NCBI RefSeq assembly: GCF_000368625.1
Contig: NZ_KB849575.1
Span: 737,202-801,201 of the forward strand
Direction: 5' to 3'
Origin: Acinetobacter schindleri CIP 107287
GTDB lineage: Bacteria; Pseudomonadota; Gammaproteobacteria; Pseudomonadales; Moraxellaceae
Length of the DNA stretch: 64,000 nucleotides
The notes beneath the pieces are model-generated. The model saw only the letters and a list, made by a program, of their open reading frames with translations. It was not told where the DNA came from and ran no database searches. The position numbers and the translations under genes are program-made. Below are positions 57,391-64,000 of the stretch, in pieces. Position 1 is the first letter of the stretch. Every line of letters starts with the position of its first letter.

Positions 57391-57423
57391 CAAATTGAAA
57401 TAAAAATATTCCAAAGGTTCAGT

Positions 57424-58278
57424 ATGCATACTCGCCATTTTAATCAACTTCCAAAGCCGTATCTTGCTTATCCAAAAATCATTCAGGGCCTCATTTCAAA
57501 AAAGCCAAAGGGTGAAAAGGTCCTGCCGCAAGTTGAATACGTGGTAGATTCATTCAAGGTCGATCAAAAGCATTTAAAAGCTTACAACGCCGTCTGTGGT
57601 TTTAAGAACAATGGTTATATCCCGGCGATCTATCTGGCAGTACTTTCACAAAGTCTGCAAATGCATATGATGACCTCGGAAGCTTTCCCATTTCCAATTC
57701 TAGGGTTGGTGCATATCCGCAATCAGGTCAAGCAATACCGTAAAGTGGGTGTGAATGAACAGCTGACTTTATCTTGCAAGTTTGGTGAGTTGCAGCCACA
57801 TGATAAAGGCGTACAGTTTAATTTCATTACTACAGTGAAAGTTGGTAATGATGTCGTGGTTGAAGCATTAACCACTTACTTGTCACGTCAAAAAACTGAT
57901 GCAAAAGCATCTGCAAAAACCATAGAAAGCAAAACACCGAATTATGAAGTGAATGCGGAATGGGATATCTCTGAAAATACTGGTCGTCGCTATGCTCTGT
58001 CTTCAGGTGACTTTAACCTGATTCACATTCATGCACTAACAGCTAAAGCTTTCGGTTTTAAACAGGCGATTGCCCATGGCATGTGGAGTAAGGCGAGAGC
58101 TTTAGCCAGCCTGACCCTGCCAGATGCCTATGAAGCGGACGTGTGGTTTAAGCTACCGATGTACTTGCCATCTAAAGTGCAGTTCACGACTGCGAAATCA
58201 GACAATGATACTGAATTCCTGATCCGTAATGCGAAAAGCCAGAAACCGCATGTTTCAGGTAGCATCAAAGCTTTATAA
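57424..58278 (+). CDS. MaoC-family dehydratase (HtdX-like)
   Basis: This 284-residue protein has a double hot-dog layout. The C-terminal half carries the hydratase motif SGDFNLIHIHALTAKAFGF with its Asp and His, followed by AIAHGMW. Such proteins hydrate enoyl-thioesters or dehydrate 3-hydroxyacyl-thioesters. Position directly after a FabG4-like gene mirrors htdX in mycobacteria. An intergenic palindrome pair separates it from the reductase gene, but both are on the same strand. A clear terminator follows. Confidence 0.88.
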   Translation: MHTRHFNQLPKPYLAYPKIIQGLISKKPKGEKVLPQVEYVVDSFKVDQKHLKAYNAVCGFKNNGYIPAIYLAVLSQSLQMHMMTSEAFPFPILGLVHIRNQVKQYRKVGVNEQLTLSCKFGELQPHDKGVQFNFITTVKVGNDVVVEALTTYLSRQKTDAKASAKTIESKTPNYEVNAEWDISENTGRRYALSSGDFNLIHIHALTAKAFGFKQAIAHGMWSKARALASLTLPDAYEADVWFKLPMYLPSKVQFTTAKSDNDTEFLIRNAKSQKPHVSGSIKAL

Positions 58279-58284
58279 TGATCT

Positions 58285-58317
58285 AAAAAGCCTAAACTTG
58301 ATTTAGGCTTTTTTTAT
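58285..58317 (+). terminator. Terminator after the MaoC gene
   Basis: AAAAAGCCTAAA/TTTAGGCTTTTT with a T run lies six bases past the stop. Confidence 0.92.
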
Positions 58318-58371
58318 TTCAGCCTGTACAAATATTAGATCTCATTTGAAACATGTATCAAGGAAGGACGC

Positions 58372-59622
58372 ATGAAACCGATTAAACAATATCTATCTGC
58401 CAGTACCGAAAACTATCTAGGTTATGTTGATCCTCGCTTTCAGGATCTGGCCGTGCAGTTTAGTCGTTTTCAGGATGCACGTGCCGAACAGGGGGGGGCT
58501 GCACTGGTGGTTTATCATCAGGGTGAAAAAGTCCTGGATATTTATACCGGCAAAAAATCTGAACAGGAACTGTGGCAACCGGATACGCTGTCAGTGTGTT
58601 ATTCCACTGGCAAAGGTGTCTTAGCGACCTTGGCACATATCCTGGTCAGTCATGGACTGATCAGCTATGACACACCTGTAGCAGAATACTGGCCAGAGTT
58701 TGCCCAGCAAGACAAAGACCAGATCACGCTGGCACATATACTCAGCCATCAAAGTGGTTTGTATGATATTCGCAATATCATCGAGGATGCCCGGGAAATG
58801 GTGGACTGGTCGCATATACTGCAACGCGTTGCCGCAGCCAGACCACGTTTTGCTTTAGGAACGGATGCAGCTTATCAGCCGCTCACTTTTGGCTGGCAGG
58901 TCGGTGGAGCATTGGAAAAAGCGACTGGCAAAACACTTGCTGAGTTGATGGAGCAATATCTGGTGCAACCATTACAGCTAGATGGTGCTTACTTTGGTGT
59001 GCCTGAGCATGAATTGCTACGTGTTGCTCGTCCGATTCACCGGAAAAAAGAACAGACTCGGTCACGCGCAGATCAAACTCATCAACCAAGGAAGCCTAAT
59101 CTGATGGAACGCGCCTTAGAGCTGAGTGGTCAAAATCCGCAGGATTTTCAGGATGCCATGATTCCTAAAGGTATGAAGCATCTCAACTTCTTTAGTGACG
59201 AAGGGCTTAAAGCCATTATTCCAGCAGCAACTGGGGTATTTACTGCTCAGAGTCTGGCAAAAGTCTATGCCATGCTGGCACAACAAGGCCAATGGCAGGG
59301 ACAAGACCTTATTTCCCAACAGACTTTTACACGTTTAAGTACGGTGCAATATACTCATCGTGACCGGATTATGCCGTTTCCGATGCATTGGCGTCTGGGC
59401 TATCACCGCATCCTGACCTTAGGAAAATCAACGAAAGGTTTTGGTCATGTCGGTTTTAATGGTTCTGGAGCCTGGTGTGATCCGGAACGTAAACTGAGTT
59501 TTGCTTATACCCATAATTTTCCTACTGCTTCCATTACTGGAGATTACCGTCTGTGGGGCTTAACTCAGGAAGCCTTACGTTGCGCTGATCAGATCCAGAC
59601 CGGACGTAAGGGCTGGTTTTGA
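58372..59622 (+). CDS. Serine hydrolase, class C beta-lactamase/EstB-like family
   Basis: This 416-residue protein has no signal peptide. The SxxK catalytic motif (YSTGKG) is near residue 79 and the YQPLTFGWQVGG segment is near 165. A late FGHVGFNGSG motif takes the place of KTG. These mark the beta-lactamase-fold esterases (EstB, EstA) rather than secreted AmpC enzymes, so it is probably a cytoplasmic carboxylesterase. An AAGGAAGGA box precedes the ATG. It lies after the MaoC terminator. Confidence 0.85.
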   Translation: MKPIKQYLSASTENYLGYVDPRFQDLAVQFSRFQDARAEQGGAALVVYHQGEKVLDIYTGKKSEQELWQPDTLSVCYSTGKGVLATLAHILVSHGLISYDTPVAEYWPEFAQQDKDQITLAHILSHQSGLYDIRNIIEDAREMVDWSHILQRVAAARPRFALGTDAAYQPLTFGWQVGGALEKATGKTLAELMEQYLVQPLQLDGAYFGVPEHELLRVARPIHRKKEQTRSRADQTHQPRKPNLMERALELSGQNPQDFQDAMIPKGMKHLNFFSDEGLKAIIPAATGVFTAQSLAKVYAMLAQQGQWQGQDLISQQTFTRLSTVQYTHRDRIMPFPMHWRLGYHRILTLGKSTKGFGHVGFNGSGAWCDPERKLSFAYTHNFPTASITGDYRLWGLTQEALRCADQIQTGRKGWF

Positions 59623-59705
59623 GATTCCCGACAAATTAATACAATTTACCTCACGGTATTCACTATGGTATGTTGCCGCATAATCAACATGCTGAATCTA
59701 AAGTC

Positions 59706-60155
59706 ATGAAGAAAGTTATTTTGATTCCAATCGTGGCAACGGCGGCACTATGGGGTTGTCAGGATACCAAACAGGATAAAGCCCAAACTGCAATTGAAGC
59801 TTAGGCGATGCAAATGGCCTGGGCGGGTGAATATCAGGGCACAACACCGTGTATGGGATGTTTGTCCAGTTGTGAAGATTGTCCGGGAATGGCTGTAAAA
59901 CTTCGACTAAATGAAGATGAAACCTTTGTGCTGGCACGTGAGAGTCTGAGCGGTCATAATGAGATTGAAACGATTAGCGGTAAAATCCGTTTTCAGGATG
60001 ACAGTCGACAGAAGATTGAATTGCTCAACGTCGCTAAACGAAATTTACTGTTTGTTGATCTGGAAAGGGGTTTACTCGAAATTCGTGAAGATCAAACAGG
60101 CAAACGCTATCAGATGCAAAGTGATTTTATTTTAGCTGAAAGCCTAAATTCTTGA
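59706..60155 (+). pseudogene. NlpE-like lipoprotein gene interrupted by an amber codon
   Basis: The frame starting at ATG 59706 encodes a lipoprotein signal (MKKVILIPIV... lipobox ALWGC at 15-19). It then meets TAG at 59802-59804 (codon 33) and continues in the same frame to 60155. The continuation is an NlpE N-terminal-type domain with WAGEYQGTTPCMGC and a DETFVL strand. A CAG-to-TAG change would explain the stop. As written, the secreted domain cannot be exported unless the stop is suppressed; translation from ATG 59808 would leave it in the cytoplasm. Family members sense lipoprotein or copper stress. The domain has four cysteines (CMGCLSSCEDC), more than usual. Confidence 0.8.
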
Positions 60156-60173
60156 TAAAAGCTTCTGTTTTAT

Positions 60174-60209
60174 ATCCCTTTTTTTATCTGGATAGAAAAG
60201 GGATTTTTA
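60174..60209 (+). terminator. Terminator before dnaX
   Basis: ATCCCTTTT/AAAAGGGAT with T tracts lies 19 bases past the lipoprotein frame. Confidence 0.8.
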
Positions 60210-60283
60210 TTTATTCAATTCCTGCATTTATTTCACTATTTATCAAAAAAACAGTATGCTTAGACCTGTAAAAAGGAGCATAC

Positions 60284-62377
60284 ATGTATCAGGTACTTGC
60301 ACGAAAATATCGTCCTCGTAATTTCAATGAATTGGTGGGTCAAAACCATGTTTCTCGTGCCTTAACCAGTGCGCTCGAACGTGGCCGTCTGCATCATGCC
60401 TATTTGTTTACGGGCACGCGCGGTGTGGGTAAAACGACGATTGCACGTATTCTTGCAAAATGCCTGAACTGTGAAACAGGTGTGACTTCAACGCCATGTG
60501 AGGTCTGTCCAACCTGTACTGCCGTGAATGAAGGCCGTTTTATTGACCTGATCGAGATCGATGCAGCTTCCCGTACAAAAGTTGAAGATACACGTGAACT
60601 GTTAGATAACGTTCCCTATGCACCGACTCAAGGGCGCTTTAAGGTCTATCTGATCGATGAAGTGCACATGCTCTCCACCCATTCTTTCAATGCCTTGTTA
60701 AAGACGCTGGAAGAACCACCTGAACATGTGAAGTTCCTGTTTGCAACCACAGATCCGCAAAAACTCCCGATTACGGTTATTTCGCGCTGTTTACAGTTTA
60801 CTTTACGTCCATTAGCAGTCGATGAAATTACTGATCACCTGGGGCATATTTTACAAAAAGAAAGTATTCAGGCTGACCAAGATGCAATCTGGCAAATTGC
60901 TGAATCTGCACAAGGTTCATTGCGTGATGCACTGTCGCTGACCGATCAGGCCATTGCTTATGGCCAGGGTGCGATTCAGCATCAGGATGTAAAAGAGATG
61001 CTGGGTCTGATTGACCGTACCATTATCTATGACCTGATTTTGGCGGTTCACCAGAATCAGAAGGCCCGTGTCAGTGAACTTTTACTCCAGTTCCGGCAGC
61101 AGGCACTAGATGTATCTCTAGTACTAGATCAGCTGATTTCGACCTTGCATGAACTGGCACTTTTACAATATTTGCCAGATTTAAGTCTGAAATATAGTGC
61201 TGAAATTAACCAGAAAATCATGCAGCTCTCAGGACTGATTTCGGCACAAGATCTGCAGCTGTATTATCAAATTGCCTGTAAGGGTCGTGCTGATCTGCAA
61301 ATGGCAGTAACGCAGGAGCAGGGCTTTGAAATGACGGTGCTGCGCTTGCTGGCTTTTCGTCCATTACAGCCAAATGAGATTCCAGCCAATACTGTACCAG
61401 TACAGCAAGTGACACCTGTATCTGCACAGCCAAGTATTGTACCCCAACAGGAAAGTGCTCCAGTTGCATCACCGGTGGTCGAGGATTTTCCATTAGATGA
61501 TGGTTATGAGGATGAGCCAGAATATAGCTCAGCCACTGCGCAGTCTGAATCATCTTCTGATGATTTTCTCGATGTGGAAGATGAACCAGATTTACATACT
61601 GCGCCTGTCGAAGCACAGGCAGCAGAACCTACGACAGTTAAGCAACCAAGTACGGATCAGATTATGTTTGATCCAAGTGTGGATGATGGACTGTTTGGTT
61701 TTGATGATGTGCCGGCGGAACCAGCTATAGCAAGCACAGAAGCCTGTAGTGATGATTTCCTGTTAGAAGAATATCTTCCTGAAAATCGTGCTGCTGCGCC
61801 TGTAGAACAGAATGAGCCTGAATTCAGTTTGTCTGCAGCAGCACCTGAGCCAGAAACTGTTGAAAATATTGCAGTTGAATCCCAAGTAGCGCCTATTGCA
61901 CCGACAGAAGTTGGACATGTCCAGATAGCAAATGCAGATATTTCAACAGATCGTAATCTAATGCCACAGGATATCCTGCAAATTCCGGTACAGGACATGC
62001 AAGGTGAATGGACTGTAGAAAAATGGGAATTCTGGTTCCGCAATAGCCAGCTTTCACCAGCGGTACAGGAGCTGGCACAGTACGGCATTATGACTGGGCA
62101 GATTGATGGAGAATCAGTTTTTCATATTCCGGAGCGTTACCAGCAGTTACTCGGTCAGTTGCAACATACCTTAGAAGAAGCTTTAAAACAGCAATGGACA
62201 GGTACGCAATTCAAGGTGAAGTTTGAAGATGTCAATGAACTGACACCTTATACCATGCAGCGTGAACGTAAAGTGCGTGCATTTAAACGTGCTGAGGAGT
62301 TGCTACATGCAGAGCCTGCTGTGAAAGATCTGGTACAAAACTTCGATGCAGAATTGAAAAACATTCAGCTGAAATAA
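60284..62377 (+). CDS. dnaX: DNA polymerase III subunit gamma/tau
   Basis: DnaX is the motor and organiser of the clamp loader. The 697-residue protein has Walker A GTRGVGKTTIARIL near 45, a four-cysteine zinc module (CLNCETG..CEVCPTC) near 64-84, LIDEVHMLS near 126 and a sensor SRC motif. An acidic, proline- and glutamate-rich linker spans about 385-570 and a C-terminal tau domain follows. I saw no A-AAA-AAG slippery site, so a separate gamma product by E. coli-style frameshifting is not evident. A GGAGC box precedes the ATG. Confidence 0.95.
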   Translation: MYQVLARKYRPRNFNELVGQNHVSRALTSALERGRLHHAYLFTGTRGVGKTTIARILAKCLNCETGVTSTPCEVCPTCTAVNEGRFIDLIEIDAASRTKVEDTRELLDNVPYAPTQGRFKVYLIDEVHMLSTHSFNALLKTLEEPPEHVKFLFATTDPQKLPITVISRCLQFTLRPLAVDEITDHLGHILQKESIQADQDAIWQIAESAQGSLRDALSLTDQAIAYGQGAIQHQDVKEMLGLIDRTIIYDLILAVHQNQKARVSELLLQFRQQALDVSLVLDQLISTLHELALLQYLPDLSLKYSAEINQKIMQLSGLISAQDLQLYYQIACKGRADLQMAVTQEQGFEMTVLRLLAFRPLQPNEIPANTVPVQQVTPVSAQPSIVPQQESAPVASPVVEDFPLDDGYEDEPEYSSATAQSESSSDDFLDVEDEPDLHTAPVEAQAAEPTTVKQPSTDQIMFDPSVDDGLFGFDDVPAEPAIASTEACSDDFLLEEYLPENRAAAPVEQNEPEFSLSAAAPEPETVENIAVESQVAPIAPTEVGHVQIANADISTDRNLMPQDILQIPVQDMQGEWTVEKWEFWFRNSQLSPAVQELAQYGIMTGQIDGESVFHIPERYQQLLGQLQHTLEEALKQQWTGTQFKVKFEDVNELTPYTMQRERKVRAFKRAEELLHAEPAVKDLVQNFDAELKNIQLK

Positions 62378-62380
62378 GTT

Positions 62381-62830
62381 CTAGATTTCACAGCTACTGT
62401 GCATAAATGGACATAGGGCATCCCGTATTTCATTTGAAATCGGGGTGCTTTTTCGTGTATGACGATCGACAAAAACATGTACAAAACTGCCTTGGGCAGC
62501 AGCCTGGTCGTTGCCTTGCTTAAAAATAGCCAGGTCATAAGTCAGGGAAGAACCTCCTAGTTTGGCGATACTGACACCGACCTCAATCACTTCAGGATAA
62601 GACAGTTCCTGATTAAACTGACAGCAGGAATTCACCACCAAACCGATATTCGGAGACGTTCGTGGATCAAAACCGGCATGTTGGATCAGCAGGGCATTGG
62701 CTGCGGTATCAAAATAGCTGTAATAGGTGACATTATTGACATGGCCGTATAGATCATTGTCCGCCCAGCGGGTCTGGATGCTGAGGAAAAAAGTATATTG
62801 CTCACGGGTTTTGACAGGTGCTTTGCTCAT
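62381..62830 (-). CDS. Acyl-CoA thioesterase (4-hydroxybenzoyl-CoA thioesterase fold)
   Basis: This 149-residue hot-dog protein has the motif RWADNDLYGHVNNVTYYSYFD near residues 17-37. It contains the catalytic aspartate and the family HVNN signature. YbgC/FadM-type enzymes hydrolyse acyl-CoAs. It converges on dnaX with only three bases between stops. The substrate is unknown. Confidence 0.88.
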   Translation of the reverse strand: MSKAPVKTREQYTFFLSIQTRWADNDLYGHVNNVTYYSYFDTAANALLIQHAGFDPRTSPNIGLVVNSCCQFNQELSYPEVIEVGVSIAKLGGSSLTYDLAIFKQGNDQAAAQGSFVHVFVDRHTRKSTPISNEIRDALCPFMHSSCEI

Positions 62831-62882
62831 GAATCATTTCTTATAAAAATTGAGATTAATTTAAGCGTTTAATTGGTAAACA

Positions 62883-64000
62883 TTAGGCATAAATCGCCTG
62901 ATAGATTTGTAAAGCATCCTCTACAGTCATATCACGCGGGTTGTTTTGCAGTAGTCGAGTCTGTTTCATGGCATCTTCAGCCAGTATCATTAACAGATGC
63001 TCAGGAATATCCAGCTGAGCAAGTTTTAAAGGTAAACCACTGCGTTGCAGATGATTATTAAAATGATCAATAAACAGATCAGTTAAGCCATCATGACAGC
63101 CTTTACTGTGGGGATCGAGCCAGGTCATTAGTTCGGCATATTTCTGTTTGGCAGCAGGGGCATTAAACTTCAGTACTTCTGTCAGCACAATCGCATTGCT
63201 ATGTCCATGGGACAGATGAAAATGCCCGCCAAGTGGATAAGCCAGTGCATGTACCGCACCAACAGGTGCGTTGGCAAAAGCCTGGCCAGCCAGCATGGAA
63301 CCGACCAGCATATTCTGGCGTGCTTCCAGGTCATCTCCATCATCCAGAACACGAGTCAGATTGTTGTTCAGGAGCTTTAATGCCTGTTTGGCCAGCATAT
63401 CCGAATAGGGATTTTTCTTGATTTTCGATGTATACGCTTCTATGGCATGCACCATCGCATCAATGCCAGTCGCTGCCGTAATATGTTTAGGTAAACCACG
63501 GGTAAAGCTGGCATCCAGAATTGCAATATCAGCAAACAGCAAAGGCGAAACAATTCCGGTTTTGGTGGTTTCACCTGTGGTCACAATCGAAATGGGGGTG
63601 ACTTCCGAACCGGTTCCTGCCGTAGTCGGGATTAGGATCAGTGGTAGACGTGGGCCTTCAACTTGATCGATACCATAGAGTTCATTCAGGCATTGGGTCT
63701 GCTGTGGATGGCTCAAGACCGCAATAATCTTGGCCACATCCAGTGAACTGCCACCACCAAAACCAATCACCACATCGATCTGTTCCTGACGGGCGAAAGA
63801 AATGGCATCCGCTATGATATGTTCTGGTGGATCTGCCTGCACATCGGCATAGATGGCATAATCCAGACCTGCTTCATTGATAATGTATAAAACTTCCTCA
63901 TGCAGATTCTGCGCAATCATGCCTTGATCGGTCACCAGTAGCACGCGGACATATTTGCCTTTCTGTAGAATTTGGTGCAGCTCACGAATCGTGCCAAGTC
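62883..64000 (-). CDS. Iron-containing alcohol dehydrogenase (5' truncated)
   Basis: The frame is open to the window edge, so the N-terminus is missing; about 372 codons are visible. The cofactor motif GFGGGSSLDVAK, the TAGTGSEVTPISI loop and the histidine-rich metal site HALAYPLGGHFHLSHGHSN identify a group III Fe-dependent alcohol dehydrogenase. The C-terminus is complete (DALQIYQAIYA). Members act on primary alcohols or 1,3-diols, among others; the substrate is not resolvable. Confidence 0.92.
   Translation of the reverse strand, partial: LGTIRELHQILQKGKYVRVLLVTDQGMIAQNLHEEVLYIINEAGLDYAIYADVQADPPEHIIADAISFARQEQIDVVIGFGGGSSLDVAKIIAVLSHPQQTQCLNELYGIDQVEGPRLPLILIPTTAGTGSEVTPISIVTTGETTKTGIVSPLLFADIAILDASFTRGLPKHITAATGIDAMVHAIEAYTSKIKKNPYSDMLAKQALKLLNNNLTRVLDDGDDLEARQNMLVGSMLAGQAFANAPVGAVHALAYPLGGHFHLSHGHSNAIVLTEVLKFNAPAAKQKYAELMTWLDPHSKGCHDGLTDLFIDHFNNHLQRSGLPLKLAQLDIPEHLLMILAEDAMKQTRLLQNNPRDMTVEDALQIYQAIYA

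Noticed and set aside
60284..62377. Programmed frameshift site in dnaX
   Set aside because: No A-AAA-AAG heptamer was seen in the linker region; the full-length frame is simply continuous.

Overview
The window looks like chromosomal DNA from an Acinetobacter-type gammaproteobacterium (Moraxellaceae). It is moderately AT-rich. It carries a gene whose protein ends in a glycine/phenylalanine/glutamine-rich tail like Acinetobacter Hfq, an AceI-type PACE efflux gene beside a LysR regulator, a GspHIJK set, and gene orders shared with Pseudomonas (surA-lptD | amgK-murU; holB-pilZ-tatD; cmk-rpsA-ihfB-lapA-pyrF). Species is not resolved from sequence alone. I found no rRNA, tRNA, CRISPR array, prophage or complete insertion sequence.

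Layout. 1-13.9 kb is mostly envelope and core-cell genes: surA and lptD (minus strand), then on the plus strand amgK-murU (peptidoglycan recycling), rsmG-parA-parB (chromosome partition), exbB-exbD, msbA-lpxK-kdsB (lipid A transport, lipid A kinase, CMP-Kdo) and holB. 13.9-18.6 kb holds pilZ, a TatD hydrolase, a TetR regulator and the type II secretion minor pseudopilins gspH-I-J-K. 18.7-26.7 kb is housekeeping: a QueD-like enzyme, ung, an enoyl-CoA hydratase-fold hydrolase, tadA, cmk, rpsA, ihfB, lapA, pyrF. 26.9-36.7 kb is mixed metabolism: lysO, a frameshifted Baeyer-Villiger-type monooxygenase beside an AraC regulator, zapE, glcB, an aldehyde dehydrogenase and an HMCES-type protein. 36.7-50.7 kb holds a MarR regulator, an 800-bp gap, a TerC/CBS protein, thiM, several uncharacterised proteins, pepN, two tandem UspA genes, an esterase lipoprotein and benE. 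50.8-64 kb holds a LysE exporter, tal, the LysR/aceI pair, a thiolase | FabG | MaoC lipid module, a serine hydrolase, a nonsense-interrupted NlpE-like lipoprotein gene, dnaX, a thioesterase and a truncated iron alcohol dehydrogenase.

The most unusual structure is in gspI. The start codon, which overlaps the end of gspH, is separated from the prepilin cleavage site by about 120 codons. That stretch contains two 80-bp direct repeats (70 of 80 bases identical, spaced 135 bp) and six short hairpins with 3-nt loops, all kept in frame. It looks like an in-frame palindromic-element insertion comparable in principle to the Rickettsia palindromic elements. A start codon inside the second repeat would restore a normal 15-residue prepilin leader.

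Two genes carry precise inactivating lesions: a 4-bp tandem duplication in the monooxygenase and an amber codon between the lipoprotein signal and the mature NlpE-like domain. The thiolase/HMw-FabG/MaoC set resembles the mycobacterial fadA2-fabG4-htdX locus, and its thiolase has a basic low-complexity N-terminal tail of about 78 residues.
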